A stretch of DNA of 64,000 nucleotides from Paenibacillus luteus (GCF_006542765.1 NZ_SKCD01000011.1:186001-250000), one strand, 5' to 3'; positions 25,853 to 35,972 are shown, counted from the stretch's first letter. Notes: a model not told the origin generated them from the letters alone. A program made the numbers and translations.

Positions 25853-27070
25853 TTATATGGTTTGCTTTGCTGTGACCGTCATCGCCGCGGCCAGTTCCTG
25901 TAAATCCCTGCCCTGCAGCGCGCCGGCTACAAGCTCCGGCAGACGGTCCGGCGTACAGCCGAAGCTTGGGATGCCAAGCCCCGCAAGTCGCTTGGCCAGC
26001 TCCGCATCATAGGATGGAATGCCGCCATCGGACAAGGCTAGCAAGCATAGCACGCTTACGCCCGATTGCCGCATGTTCTCCATCCTTCGTACAAGCGCGG
26101 ACTGATTGCCGCCTTCGTATAAATCGGAAATAAGAATAAAAAGAGTCTTCTTCGGATCATGAATAAACTGCTCGCAATACTGGACGGATTTATTAATGTC
26201 CGTGCCACCGCCAAGCTGAATGCCAAACAGCATATCAACAGGATCATTGACGCATTGCTCGCTTAGATCGACGACTTCCGTATCAAAGGCCACGACATGC
26301 GTGTCAAGAGCAGGAAGGCTCGCGAAGATCGAACCGATAATCGAAGCATAGATGACGGAATCAGCCATGGAGCCGCTCTGGTCAATATCCAGAATGACGG
26401 TCCATTCCTTGCTTCGCCTTGCCCGCTCAAAAAAGTAAAACCGTTCGGGAATGAGCAATTGGCTATTATGGTCGTAATGCTTTAAATTTCGACGGATCGT
26501 CGTTTTCCAATCCAGTCCCGACATGGACGGGATCGGCGAGTGCCGCCTGCGATTCAAGGCGCCTGTCACGGCGCGGCGTATTTCATGCTCTAGACGTGTT
26601 AATATTTCATTGACGACCTCGCGGACAAGCAGCCTCGCCGTTTCCTTCGTTTTCTCGGGGATTCGTCCCTTTAACGCAATAAGCGTAGCCACCATCTTAA
26701 TATCGGGTTTAATCTGGCTGAGCGTCTCCGGCTCGAACAGCAGCTGCGTCAAGCCTTTCCGCTCAATCGCATCCCCTTGGATGACCGATACGATATCCGG
26801 AGGAAAGAAGCTCCGTACGTCTCCCAGCCACTTCGTCAGCTTGGGCGAAGAAGACCCCAGACCGGCGCTTCGCTTGCCAGACGTATTTTGGTTATCTTGA
26901 CTAGTATCGAATGTTTCATCGTATATCGCGGCAAGCGCTTCATCCATTAAGCTATATTCTTCATCGAGCAAGCCTTGACCTTTAGCTAAATCAGTCAGCT
27001 TCTCGTTTGCCGCTTGGCCTAGAATAAGCCGCCAACGTTTCAATTGTTCCAATTCCTGATGATCGCTCAT
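25853..27070 (-). CDS. VWA (CoxE-like) domain protein of the MoxR operon
   Basis: 405 residues from ATG 27070 with GGAG 9 bases upstream; an ATG 27 bases earlier overlaps the previous gene. The N-terminal half is helical and charged. The von Willebrand A domain has a complete metal-ion site: DIDQSGSMAD (DxSxS, about residue 230), GGGTDINKS with Thr, and ISDLYEGG with Asp. VWA proteins paired with MoxR ATPases act as metal-dependent adaptors in assembling or inserting cofactors into client complexes. It is the last gene of a five-gene coupled operon. Client unknown. Confidence 0.85.
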   Translation of the reverse strand: MSDHQELEQLKRWRLILGQAANEKLTDLAKGQGLLDEEYSLMDEALAAIYDETFDTSQDNQNTSGKRSAGLGSSSPKLTKWLGDVRSFFPPDIVSVIQGDAIERKGLTQLLFEPETLSQIKPDIKMVATLIALKGRIPEKTKETARLLVREVVNEILTRLEHEIRRAVTGALNRRRHSPIPSMSGLDWKTTIRRNLKHYDHNSQLLIPERFYFFERARRSKEWTVILDIDQSGSMADSVIYASIIGSIFASLPALDTHVVAFDTEVVDLSEQCVNDPVDMLFGIQLGGGTDINKSVQYCEQFIHDPKKTLFILISDLYEGGNQSALVRRMENMRQSGVSVLCLLALSDGGIPSYDAELAKRLAGLGIPSFGCTPDRLPELVAGALQGRDLQELAAAMTVTAKQTI

Positions 27071-27071
27071 G

Positions 27072-29399
27072 TTATAGGTCTCCAAAATCGAACTCATTGA
27101 GCTCGTCCAATTTTTGCTGTTCCTCGCTGCTTAGCTCCCGCTGCAGAACATCTGCGACTTCGTCAACCCCAAGACCCCACAACTCGCCGAGCAGCTCAGC
27201 GATTGCGTTTTTCTCCCTTGCTTCAAACGATGCGAAGGCCCGCCTCAAAAAGACGAGAGAACGCCGGAACTGCTCTTCATCCAGCGATTGCAAATAGAGA
27301 TCGAGCTGTTCCCACAGCTGGCGGCGCGATAGCAGCACATACCGGTTTCGAAGCGAAAGCCCTTCAAACCAGCCGGCGCCGATATCGGCCGGAATTCCTG
27401 GCGATAACCGGCGGGAAACCTCGCCCGCCAGCCGTTCATTTTCGATTTTATTCCTCTCTAGCAGCAGCGCGAAAGCAAGGCCGGATAGCTTGGCATTGCG
27501 GTCATCGCGATAGGCAAGCTGTTCCAGCTGCTGCTGCCAGCGTTCATCATCCACCAGGTCGTAATGCTGCTGCGATACCGTATGCATATCTATAATCGCT
27601 GCAGCCATGCTTGTAGCCGCATCATCACTGCACACGGCAGAATCGACAAGGAGCAGCGTGCCTCTCAGAAAGAGCTGCTGAAGCAGCGGGATCAGTACAG
27701 CGGTATCCATTTTGCGAACATCGCCAAATTGCACCAAAATCGATAGCTCGCGCAAAGCTGCGGCAATTTGCGAATAATCGCCGGCCTCAACCGCAAGCTG
27801 CTGCAGTGTCCGGCGGGCATCCTCCATCGAAGTCGGGAGGCCGCATTGCCATGCAGCCTTTACTAAGGCTGCGGCTTCAACGATATTGGCGCTTTGCTCC
27901 AGAGACTCTTTGATGCAAAAGGAAGCGGCAAGCTCGATGGTCTCCCCTTTCATAATCGATTCGACGATCTCGATCTCGGCCTCTGGCGTCCAGCGCAGAA
28001 CCCAGTTCTCCGCCCAGGTCGCGCCATCCTGCCTTACCGAGCCTTTCTTCGCGAAGCTGATTTGCAGAAGCTGAAGCCGCTCGAGGAAAAAAGACCTGCG
28101 AAGATCAAGGAAAGCAGCTTCCTCCGATTTGACCCTTCGGTTCTCACGAAGATCAAGCGCAAGGTCAGTGGCCACGGTTGTTTTATATTTTTCAAGCTTC
28201 AACATTTTTAAGTTCCGGTTCAAATCATCCTGTATCGGCGTTTGGCTAACGCCTTCAGGCAATGCTCCGATAGCTGTGCCAATATCGGTTCTTACCAGTG
28301 CGTCCGCGACGACGGATAGCTCTCCATCGCCCAAACAGGTAACTGCCGCATCGCGCAAATCCTTTAAGATCGGCTGCTGCCCGCCATGCATAGAAGCAAG
28401 TGCATCTGCCAACCGAACGGCTTCAATCACCGATGCTGCTGAACGATACGTCCCGCTATCCCGCATCTGCCCTGCAATCGATGCTAAATATAAGGAAGAC
28501 AGCTTGCCGCGGTCTCCGCTTTGCAAACATCGCCACGCCAGTTCGAAATAAGCGGGTGCGGGATTGCCTGCTCCGTAACCCGAATGGCTGGACAATTTAT
28601 AATACGAATAGGGCATAAGCGTTAGCTTCGTCCCTATAGACGGCAAACTTGCAGCTTCCTTATCTGACATGGGGGCAATATCCGATCCAAGCGCTGAAAC
28701 ATGGTAAGCTCCCGTAACGACAACGATTTTTTCGGCTGCAATCCCTTCTTCCAATGCCTTGGCGATACTCATGCGCATATAAGCTTCGCGAATATCATTG
28801 TGCGCAGCTTCATAAGGGGTATGAAGGCGTTCCTCGCTCTCGGACAGCTCCCGCATTTCCCGCGAGAACGCATGGATGGCCTGCCGGTATGCCCCCGGCT
28901 CATCCATATGTTCGAAGCAGCGTTCCCAGTAAGCTTCATAATCCGGCTCTCCGGCGAGCTCGGCGACACGTTCATATCGCTCGTTTATGTGATGGTAGTG
29001 CTGCTGGGCAGCATCGCCTGCTTCATTCTGGTCTTGGATTGCTCTTCGGCTTGCTCGCAGGCTAATCGAAACCGGTGAGGGAAGGTCAATAAATCGAGCT
29101 TCCACCCCATGCTTCGCCGCCCATACAAAGGCTTGGTATTCAGGCGAATATTCCGCTAGCGGAAACACGACCGTTTGAATGGGCAGCTGTTCCGTATAGG
29201 CCAAAATAGCGATTGGAGGCTTTACGCCGCTTAGCGTCATTTGGCTAATTAAACCCGTAGCATCCGAAGGGCCTTCTACGAGAACAAGCTGCGGCTGCAC
29301 AAAGTCAAGAAATGTTCGCAAATGGATGGCCCCGGTCGGCGAGAGATGCCGAACGCCGAATAATTGCACGCCGCTCGTAGCTGCGGCAGCCGTACTCAC
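27072..29399 (-). CDS. TraB/EreA-like large protein (DUF5682 type)
   Basis: 775 residues. The N-terminal 240 residues show a TraB/ChaN/EreA-like pattern: GVRHLSPTGA (15-18 His), LVLVEGPSDA, YSPEYQAFVWAAKHG, IDLPSP and VVTGAYHVSALG (230-233). These histidines and acids are the putative active site of that erythromycin-esterase-like superfamily. The remaining 500 residues are helical repeats. The family travels with MoxR and VWA genes; its reaction is unknown. Start codon overlaps the MoxR gene stop by four bases. Confidence 0.75.
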   Translation of the reverse strand: MSTAAAATSGVQLFGVRHLSPTGAIHLRTFLDFVQPQLVLVEGPSDATGLISQMTLSGVKPPIAILAYTEQLPIQTVVFPLAEYSPEYQAFVWAAKHGVEARFIDLPSPVSISLRASRRAIQDQNEAGDAAQQHYHHINERYERVAELAGEPDYEAYWERCFEHMDEPGAYRQAIHAFSREMRELSESEERLHTPYEAAHNDIREAYMRMSIAKALEEGIAAEKIVVVTGAYHVSALGSDIAPMSDKEAASLPSIGTKLTLMPYSYYKLSSHSGYGAGNPAPAYFELAWRCLQSGDRGKLSSLYLASIAGQMRDSGTYRSAASVIEAVRLADALASMHGGQQPILKDLRDAAVTCLGDGELSVVADALVRTDIGTAIGALPEGVSQTPIQDDLNRNLKMLKLEKYKTTVATDLALDLRENRRVKSEEAAFLDLRRSFFLERLQLLQISFAKKGSVRQDGATWAENWVLRWTPEAEIEIVESIMKGETIELAASFCIKESLEQSANIVEAAALVKAAWQCGLPTSMEDARRTLQQLAVEAGDYSQIAAALRELSILVQFGDVRKMDTAVLIPLLQQLFLRGTLLLVDSAVCSDDAATSMAAAIIDMHTVSQQHYDLVDDERWQQQLEQLAYRDDRNAKLSGLAFALLLERNKIENERLAGEVSRRLSPGIPADIGAGWFEGLSLRNRYVLLSRRQLWEQLDLYLQSLDEEQFRRSLVFLRRAFASFEAREKNAIAELLGELWGLGVDEVADVLQRELSSEEQQKLDELNEFDFGDL

Positions 29400-30487
29400 G
29401 AGTTCAGCTCACGGCAAGCCCGATACAATCCTCTCCAGTCGGCTCCCCGTTTCTTCATCACATTCTCCAAATACTCCTTCCAGACGGTGTCGTCCTTAGC
29501 CTCATCCTTCACGACTGCTCCAAGCAAACCCGCGGCCAAATCCTCTTCCGCTACCTGCCCGTCCCCGAAACTGCTAGCCAGAGCCATGCTGTTTATCAAC
29601 AACGAGATCGCTTCGGCAGTCGATATCGCGCCGCTTGGCTGCTTCAGCTTCTCCTTGCCATCAACGGTCATTCCGCTGCGCAGCTCGCGGAATATCGTCA
29701 CGACCTTGCGTACCGCCTCCTCTTCCGGAACGGCACTGCCCAAGCGGTAATTGGCCGCAATTTCGCTCACACGCTTCCGAACGATCGTTACTTCCGTTTC
29801 TAAGTCAGATGGTGCCGGAAGCACAACGATATTGAAGCGCCGCTTAAGGGCCGCAGACATATCATTGACCCCACGGTCACGCGTATTGGCCGTTGCAATG
29901 ATCGAGAAACCTCTTGCCGCAGGCATATCTTTACCAAGCTCGGGAACGGAAATCGTCTTCTCTGACAAAATGGAAATCAAGGCATCTTGCACTTCGGAAG
30001 CACAGCGGGAAATTTCCTCGAAACGCGAGATCCCGCCTGTCTCCATCGCCCGGTAGATGGGACTCTTTACAAGCGCCTCCTCGGATGGGCCGTTCGCAAG
30101 CAGCATGGCATAATTCCAAGAATAACGGACCTGCTCCTCTGTCGTACCCGCTGTCCCTTGAATGACCTTGGACGAATCTCCATGAATGGCGGCCGTCAAA
30201 TTCTCTGAAAGCCAGGACTTTGCGGTACCTGGCTCACCGATCAGCAGCAGTGCGCGGTCCGTCAGCAGCGTTGCGATCGCAATTTCCACCAATCTCGTAT
30301 GGCCGATGTATTTTGGCGTAATATCCACATCGCCAGCACGCCCGCCAGTAATAAAAGTCAGAACGGCACGCGGCGACAGCTGCCAGCCTTCAGGTCTCTC
30401 CCCTTTGTCGCTTGCCTTAAGCGCTTCAAGCTCATGCGCATACAGCAGCTCAGCCGGCTGCCTTAATATATTTTGTTTTTGATCCAT
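29396..30487 (-). CDS. MoxR-type AAA+ ATPase
   Basis: 363 residues. Walker A LLIGEPGTAKSWLSENL, Walker B and sensor region with FEEISRCASEVQDALISILSE, ANTRDRGVNDMS as sensor 1, and FNIVVLPAPSD after the arginine finger. This is the MoxR/RavA/CoxD branch of AAA+ chaperones. They work with a VWA partner, here encoded two genes downstream. Cytoplasmic hexameric ATPase expected. It overlaps the HEAT gene by 25 bases. Confidence 0.85.
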   Translation of the reverse strand: MDQKQNILRQPAELLYAHELEALKASDKGERPEGWQLSPRAVLTFITGGRAGDVDITPKYIGHTRLVEIAIATLLTDRALLLIGEPGTAKSWLSENLTAAIHGDSSKVIQGTAGTTEEQVRYSWNYAMLLANGPSEEALVKSPIYRAMETGGISRFEEISRCASEVQDALISILSEKTISVPELGKDMPAARGFSIIATANTRDRGVNDMSAALKRRFNIVVLPAPSDLETEVTIVRKRVSEIAANYRLGSAVPEEEAVRKVVTIFRELRSGMTVDGKEKLKQPSGAISTAEAISLLINSMALASSFGDGQVAEEDLAAGLLGAVVKDEAKDDTVWKEYLENVMKKRGADWRGLYRACRELNS

Positions 30488-32271
30488 GACAGAAATCCCG
30501 CTCCCTCTTGTTTTTCATTTATTTCCTCAGGTTTGGCCGCTAATTGCTCCGCTAGCTGCTTTAATTGATTTTTTGCATATTCATAAGTCACTTTATCCGC
30601 GATCTGTTGGATCCGCTCCGCATAGCTGCTTGGGAGCATGGCAATGACAACTTGCGCTTCCCTATCCAGGTAGTGAAAGGATTTTTGAGCGGCAAGCTCA
30701 AGCGCATCGATGACCATATCGGGCGTATCGCGGTGTCCCAGCCGAAAGAGAGCATAAAATAGATGAATGGTTCGCTGCTTTAGGAGCTGAGGTGCCACTT
30801 TAGACTTTTCGACGAGGTAAGCAATGACCTTCTTATCCGGCTTCGTGGCGAGGCGACAGACTAGCTCCTCTTCGTTAAGCTCAATAAACCGGTCTACCCA
30901 CCGCTCATCCCATGCCAAATCCTGCCTAGACCTGCCTTCAAACAAAATATCGATAAGCGGATTGTGGCTGTACTGGTATACCGTTTGAAGCAGATCACTC
31001 ATATACTTGCCTTTTTTAGTTTTAAAATAGCTCTCGTACAGCTCATAAACTTGAGCCGCATCATAAATGCGCAGGGCAGCCTTAAAGGAATAACCGACGA
31101 AATATTCTTTTTCGCTGCGCTGTTCATGCATGAACGTTAAGGCGTTGATATCGTTTGAGTGCAATAAAATAGCAGCCGCTTCGCTTGTGAGCGACTCTGT
31201 GCCCTTGAACTCCAAATGATTATTTTCAAGCGCTGCCATTAAGAAGCTGATAACCGAACCGTCCTCTGCCCTTGTCTCCAGACATTGGATTACGCTGCCT
31301 AGCTTCTCCCGCAGCTCTACATCCTTCACGCTGGGAACATTTTTGTCGATGAGCGCTTGGCCGTAATGGAGTAATTGTAGCGTTAATGCAGCTGATTCAT
31401 AGTTTTGGATGGGCCCAATGGAAAGCTCAGCGTCTTTGCCCATTAAAGCTTCCATGAATCGATCGTCGATTTTGGATGAAGACAAGTGAGACAACGCTGC
31501 AAGCGCCGCTCCGCGTACTTCTTTCTTTCTTGCATAGGACAAGTCAAGCAGTTCCTCTTCGAAATGCGGCAAGTCGGCCATTAACGCAATCGCTGCCAAA
31601 CGCACAGGCAGAGCCGCTTCCTTTGAGACCGACGATAGCAGTGGCCACAGCTCCTCCCGGTTATCGGTCAGCTTATAAAGGGTTGTTAATATTCTAGCAT
31701 CGCCACTTGCTCCGTCCCGATCAAATTGCTGCTGAAGCATAGGAAGAACAGCCTTGCCGACGATCGGAATTACGTGCTCAGCGACATAATCGGCAATTTC
31801 AGAATAACTATCCCTAAGGGCATGCACTGCCGGAAGCGCTGTTCTTAAGTCAGCGAATGCCCCGTCCGTTTTCCCTTGGGTAATCATTTCGAGCCTGCCA
31901 GGCCCGCGCTGCGTGAGCGCGTCCATTAACGGCTTCAGCTTGCGGTAAGGAATGTTCGTAGAAGCGACAACGCTTGTTGACGAACCTAATGCCGACAGTT
32001 CGCCTGGCGCTTCCGTCGTGCTTTGGGTATGGAGCACGGCTTGCAGCAGCACGGCCAAATCAAGCAGCTTCCCTGCCGCATGCTCCGGCTGAGCTTTCGT
32101 CAATCCCGCTACCTCTTCGGCTACCCGCTTAAAGATTGGCGCCTTTTCGCCTAGCTGCACAAGCTGCGGCTGTATTCGATTCAAACGAAGATCGTCAATG
32201 GCCATGCTTGCTCCAGCAATGGAAAGCCGGCGAACGTCTTCATGCAATTCTCGCAATAATGGAATACTCAT
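30463..32271 (-). CDS. HEAT/ARM-repeat-like protein of MoxR operon
   Basis: 602 residues from ATG 32271; AAGGAG is six bases upstream, whereas a TTG 18 bases earlier has no better site. Almost wholly helical with repeated units such as LPVRLAAIALMADLPHFEEELL and KEVRGAALAALSHLSSS, characteristic of HEAT-type solenoids (about residues 180-300). It resembles the large scaffold encoded between SWIM and MoxR genes in related operons. Likely a protein-protein platform; no enzymatic motif is seen. Confidence 0.7.
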   Translation of the reverse strand: MSIPLLRELHEDVRRLSIAGASMAIDDLRLNRIQPQLVQLGEKAPIFKRVAEEVAGLTKAQPEHAAGKLLDLAVLLQAVLHTQSTTEAPGELSALGSSTSVVASTNIPYRKLKPLMDALTQRGPGRLEMITQGKTDGAFADLRTALPAVHALRDSYSEIADYVAEHVIPIVGKAVLPMLQQQFDRDGASGDARILTTLYKLTDNREELWPLLSSVSKEAALPVRLAAIALMADLPHFEEELLDLSYARKKEVRGAALAALSHLSSSKIDDRFMEALMGKDAELSIGPIQNYESAALTLQLLHYGQALIDKNVPSVKDVELREKLGSVIQCLETRAEDGSVISFLMAALENNHLEFKGTESLTSEAAAILLHSNDINALTFMHEQRSEKEYFVGYSFKAALRIYDAAQVYELYESYFKTKKGKYMSDLLQTVYQYSHNPLIDILFEGRSRQDLAWDERWVDRFIELNEEELVCRLATKPDKKVIAYLVEKSKVAPQLLKQRTIHLFYALFRLGHRDTPDMVIDALELAAQKSFHYLDREAQVVIAMLPSSYAERIQQIADKVTYEYAKNQLKQLAEQLAAKPEEINEKQEGAGFLSWIKNKIY

Positions 32272-32292
32272 ACTCTGCTCCTTCGGCAATCT

Positions 32293-33732
32293 TTAATAGA
32301 ATAAACGAACGATATCGTCATTGGTCATTAACGTCAGCGGCTGGGCCACGAGCTTGCCTTCCGCAAGGCGATCCTCAAACATGACAAGCACTGCCGTTTC
32401 CGTTAGCATACTTGGGCTGACATATGGCAAGAGCTGCATGGTCGGCTGATTGATCCGCTGGATATGGGCGAGAGGAAGCCTAGCTCCTTGCTCATCGACA
32501 AGCACATACCCTTCCCCGATTTGAGCGATCTGTGCAGCATGCAAAAGCATCACCGGATTTTTGTCAGCCAACGGGCTTTTGAGTTGATTTTTCACGGCTC
32601 TTACTGCAGATGCGACGCTCCGCTCCGCAAAGGAGCAAATAACCGACCGATCGGAAGAATGAAGCTCCCGCATCGTCATCTCTTCCCACCGTACCCGGGC
32701 ATTCAGGTCACCTGGATAAGCAAACAGCTCCTTGGTCTGAACCACCATCAAGCAGGTATCCTCTTCCTTCATATGCTTGGCTGCCCGGAATGGACGGTAG
32801 CTGCGCGTAACTACAAGTTCTCCGCCTTGCAGCTGCACCCAATAGCCTTCATCCACATGTTCGCCGCGGGCTTCGTCGGTATAGGAGTGGAAGCATAGCT
32901 GAACTAGCTCTGCATTTTCGTGTACGCGGCCAAGCTCGCGCAGCTCGGCGAGCTGCCAGGCATGTCCGATTTTTTCTTCCAGGACGGTTGCTACATCTAG
33001 CGGGCGTTCAGGATCGGCTATGCGAGCATTTAAATGCTCTTTGCTCCGCTTGATTAGCGCATGCAGCGCTGCCAACTTTTCTATAGCTTCCGAATAGTTG
33101 GATTCGGGGTTGTCAGCTGAACCGGTGAGCACCAGCACCTCTCGCACGGCTGCCTGGATTCCGGGGATATAATGGTTGCCAAGCTGCTTGGCTTGATCTT
33201 CATACATTTTAATGGAACGCTTATCCAAAGCCGCAAGGCCGGATTGAACGATTTGCAAAACAAGCTTATGGGCAAGTTCTATTCCTTCCAATTGAGCGGC
33301 TAGCTTCTTGGCTAGCGCATTTTTGTTTACTTTCCGTTTGCTTTCCGTTCCGGCTGGGGCGGACGCGGTATCCTTCTTCTTCTCTTCGCGTTTATCCGCT
33401 TTCTCCCGTTTATCGGCAATATCCACCGGGAGCTCCTCTACCGTAAACTCTTTTCCCCCTGCATAAGCATACATCAAGCCTAAAATATGCTTACAAGGAA
33501 ATTGGCGGCTGGGACAGGAGCAGCGAAAAACGGGCTGTTCGGCCTTTACGAAATCGGCAGAGCAGCTGTATGGTTCTTTGCCGCTTCCTTTGCATTCTCC
33601 GAACAGCAGTGTCCCGTCTTCCGTACGGCTGAGCTTCTGGAAGCTGTTTTTACGAACAAGGTCATTCCCGTTTTTGATGGCTCCTGCATTAAGGGCTAAT
33701 GAATCGATATAAGCTGCTGATAGATCTGTCAT
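32293..33732 (-). CDS. SWIM zinc-finger protein, first gene of MoxR operon
   Basis: 479 residues. The SWIM motif, FRCSCPSRQFPCKHILGL (CxC...CxH, about residues 70-87), binds zinc and may contact nucleic acid or protein. The N-terminal region also has GECKGSGKEPYSC. A Lys/Glu-rich coiled-coil-like stretch (about 105-145) follows. The long C-terminal part is uncharacterised beta/alpha sequence. This gene is preceded by its own gap, after the aldo/keto reductase terminator, so the operon promoter should lie in 33733-33828. Confidence 0.8.
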   Translation of the reverse strand: MTDLSAAYIDSLALNAGAIKNGNDLVRKNSFQKLSRTEDGTLLFGECKGSGKEPYSCSADFVKAEQPVFRCSCPSRQFPCKHILGLMYAYAGGKEFTVEELPVDIADKREKADKREEKKKDTASAPAGTESKRKVNKNALAKKLAAQLEGIELAHKLVLQIVQSGLAALDKRSIKMYEDQAKQLGNHYIPGIQAAVREVLVLTGSADNPESNYSEAIEKLAALHALIKRSKEHLNARIADPERPLDVATVLEEKIGHAWQLAELRELGRVHENAELVQLCFHSYTDEARGEHVDEGYWVQLQGGELVVTRSYRPFRAAKHMKEEDTCLMVVQTKELFAYPGDLNARVRWEEMTMRELHSSDRSVICSFAERSVASAVRAVKNQLKSPLADKNPVMLLHAAQIAQIGEGYVLVDEQGARLPLAHIQRINQPTMQLLPYVSPSMLTETAVLVMFEDRLAEGKLVAQPLTLMTNDDIVRLFY

Positions 33733-33828
33733 AGTTTCCCTCGCTTGTTAGGTTGTTTTACCCCAACTATTTCCACAAATTAATCGCGGTTTCCTGCTTT
33801 TGGAGAGAATATGCGGCTTTAAGCATAG

Positions 33829-33854
33829 AAAAACCCAGGCATAAATGCCTGGGT
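33829..33854 (-). terminator. Terminator of the aldo/keto reductase gene
   Basis: 10-bp stem ACCCAGGCAT / ATGCCTGGGT and a minus-strand T5 run, 8 bases after the stop. Confidence 0.85.
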
Positions 33855-33861
33855 CCCTGTT

Positions 33862-34866
33862 TTACCATGCGTAATCTCCGATGTTATTCAGAATCGCATC
33901 GATTTCCTTCAATTCTTCTGCCGTCAATGGTGCGCCTTCTAGCGCTTTGACGTTTTCCTCGATTTGGCTCACACGGCTCACGCCGATTAACGCCGAGGTT
34001 ACGCCGCCTTCGCGCAGCGTCCAGTTCAAGGCCAACTGGGAGATGGTTTGTCCCCGTCTTGCCGCCAATGCTTCCAGGCTTCGGAATTTTTGCACGCGCT
34101 CGGCGGTAATCGCTTCCGGCCGCAGCGTGCTTGAAGCAGCGTTCGATTCCGCTTCGATTTTATCCGCGTATTTATTCGTAAGCTGTCCCCTACCAAGCGG
34201 GCAATAGGCAATGGAGCCAATGCCGTTCTCTTCGAGTACCTCTTGCAGGCCGTCTTCGATCCAGCGGTTCAGCATCGAATAATTCGGCTGATGGATCAAG
34301 CAAGGCGTGCCCAACTGCTTCAAAATTTTGACCGCTTCGCGCGTCTGGTCCGCGCTGTAATTCGACAAGCCTACATACAGCGCTTTGCCGGATCTTACCG
34401 CATAATCAAGTGCGCCCATCGTTTCCTCGAGCGGGGTTTCAGGGTCCGGACGGTGCGAATAAAATACATCGACATAATCAAGCCCCAAGCGCGTGAGGCT
34501 GCGATCCAAGCTCGAGAGCAGGTTTTTACGGGAGCCCCATTCACCATAAGGACCTTCCCACATGTAATAGCCGGCTTTGGTTGAGATCAGCAGCTCATCG
34601 CGGTAAGGAACCAAATCCTTCTTATATACTGCGCCGAAGGTCTCTTCTGCAGAACCGGCAGGCGGTCCGTAATTGTTCGCGAGGTCAAAATGGTTAATGC
34701 CCAGATCGAATGCTTTCAAAATCATGGCACGTGAATTTTCCAGCGGCTGGTTACCGCCAAAATTTTGCCATAGGCCCAGCGAAATCGCTGGCACCTTTAG
34801 CCCGCTCTTGCCCGAGCGCTTGTACACCATATCGGAATATCGTGATTGATCTGCAATATAAGGCAT
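33862..34866 (-). CDS. Aldo/keto reductase (YghZ/Kv-beta-like)
   Basis: 334 residues. NADPH-dependent TIM-barrel aldo/keto reductase with FDLANNYGPPAGSAEE (catalytic Asp and Tyr), ISTKAGYYMW (Lys), DVFYSHRPDP (His), and VIGVSRVSQIEEN at the cofactor end. The sequence fits the L-glyceraldehyde-3-phosphate reductase/voltage-gated K-channel beta-subunit branch, which detoxifies small aldehydes such as methylglyoxal. It lies divergent from an AraC regulator that could control it. Confidence 0.85.
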   Translation of the reverse strand: MPYIADQSRYSDMVYKRSGKSGLKVPAISLGLWQNFGGNQPLENSRAMILKAFDLGINHFDLANNYGPPAGSAEETFGAVYKKDLVPYRDELLISTKAGYYMWEGPYGEWGSRKNLLSSLDRSLTRLGLDYVDVFYSHRPDPETPLEETMGALDYAVRSGKALYVGLSNYSADQTREAVKILKQLGTPCLIHQPNYSMLNRWIEDGLQEVLEENGIGSIAYCPLGRGQLTNKYADKIEAESNAASSTLRPEAITAERVQKFRSLEALAARRGQTISQLALNWTLREGGVTSALIGVSRVSQIEENVKALEGAPLTAEELKEIDAILNNIGDYAW

Positions 34867-35051
34867 AATGTTGTTTTCCCCTTTGTTATACTAGATGATT
34901 TCAGCAGCGAAAGCATGCTATAATGATTACTTCCTTTGCTGATTGCTAACCCAGTATAGTTCAGAAATGCAGTGAAAAGGAATGTCTGCAAGCAAGTTAT
35001 ATATGTCATAATGTAATTTAATTATAGAATGCAAGCAGGAGTTGATCACGG

Positions 35052-35852
35052 ATGTGTGAGCGGTATGATCTGATTTATTACTACCATGGAAAACAATTTT
35101 GCGAGCCGGGCTACAACTGGGGACCTGGGGTCAAAGACCACTATAAAATCTTGTTTATTCACGAGGGTAAAGGCACCTATCAAGTGAATGGCTGCACATA
35201 CTCCTTAAAAAAAGGCGAGGGATTTATGGTGTTTCCGGACACCATTTGCCATATGGTTGCTGACGAGCAAGACCCTTGGGTTTACTCCTGGATTGCTTTT
35301 CAAGGCGACTATGTCGAACCACTTCTTTCGCAAGTTCAATTAAACAAAAAAAATCCCCATTTTCAGTTTGCTCCTGCCGGGTGGTTCGATCCTTGGCTCG
35401 ATCAACTGACGGAAGCCCATAAGCTTGCCAAGAACAGCGAGCTTGTTGTACACAGCATCCTTTATCGCCTCTTCGCGGAATGGCTTGACATGCTGACTGC
35501 ACCGCAAGCCATCGGCTACTTGCCGAAAGCGAAGGAGGTCTACGTTCGTAAAGCTATGGAGTATATCAAAACAAATTATTACAACAAAGTTAGCATTACG
35601 GAGCTAGCTGGAATGATCGGCATCGATCGAATCTATTTGTCCTCGTTGTTCAAGGAGTCCATCCAGCTCTCTCCGCAAATGTATTTACTGCAATACCGGA
35701 TGGATAAGGCTTGCGATTTAATGAATAATCAACAGCTCTCCATCTCGGATATTTCCCATTCGGTAGGCTACAGTGATCCGCTGCTCTTCTCCAAAATGTT
35801 CAAGAAGGTTAAAGGCATCTCTCCCTCTCATTACCGCAGAAAAATTGTCTGA
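35052..35852 (+). CDS. AraC-family regulator with cupin-like sensor
   Basis: 266 residues. The N-terminal 130 residues form a cupin-type ligand domain (DHYKILFIHEGKGTYQVNG, GEGFMVFPDTICHM). The C-terminal pair of helix-turn-helix motifs is ITELAGMIGIDRIYLSSLFK and ISDISHSVGYSDPLLFSKMFK. GCAGGAG is 10 bases before ATG. It is divergent from the aldo/keto reductase, a likely target, and probably senses a sugar. Confidence 0.9.
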   Translation: MCERYDLIYYYHGKQFCEPGYNWGPGVKDHYKILFIHEGKGTYQVNGCTYSLKKGEGFMVFPDTICHMVADEQDPWVYSWIAFQGDYVEPLLSQVQLNKKNPHFQFAPAGWFDPWLDQLTEAHKLAKNSELVVHSILYRLFAEWLDMLTAPQAIGYLPKAKEVYVRKAMEYIKTNYYNKVSITELAGMIGIDRIYLSSLFKESIQLSPQMYLLQYRMDKACDLMNNQQLSISDISHSVGYSDPLLFSKMFKKVKGISPSHYRRKIV

Positions 35853-35858
35853 TGCAAG

Positions 35859-35895
35859 TTAAATAGGGGCTGCGGTCGCTGCAGCCCCTATTTAA
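35859..35895. terminator. Perfect hairpin after AraC gene
   Basis: 15-bp perfect stem TTAAATAGGGGCTGC / GCAGCCCCTATTTAA with a 7-base loop, between convergent genes. The T-rich ends belong to the stem itself. Confidence 0.7.
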
Positions 35896-35972
35896 CGCAT
35901 ATCCAATTAATTGGGATGAATCTGAAGTCATAGGCGGTTGCTAAATTTCCATAAGCATTCCTTATAACCTGC

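Noticed and set aside
27203..29078. Several plus-strand open frames of 100-140 codons opposite the TraB/EreA-like gene
   Set aside because: They lack ribosome sites and mirror a GC-rich coding strand; the minus-strand protein has recognisable motifs.
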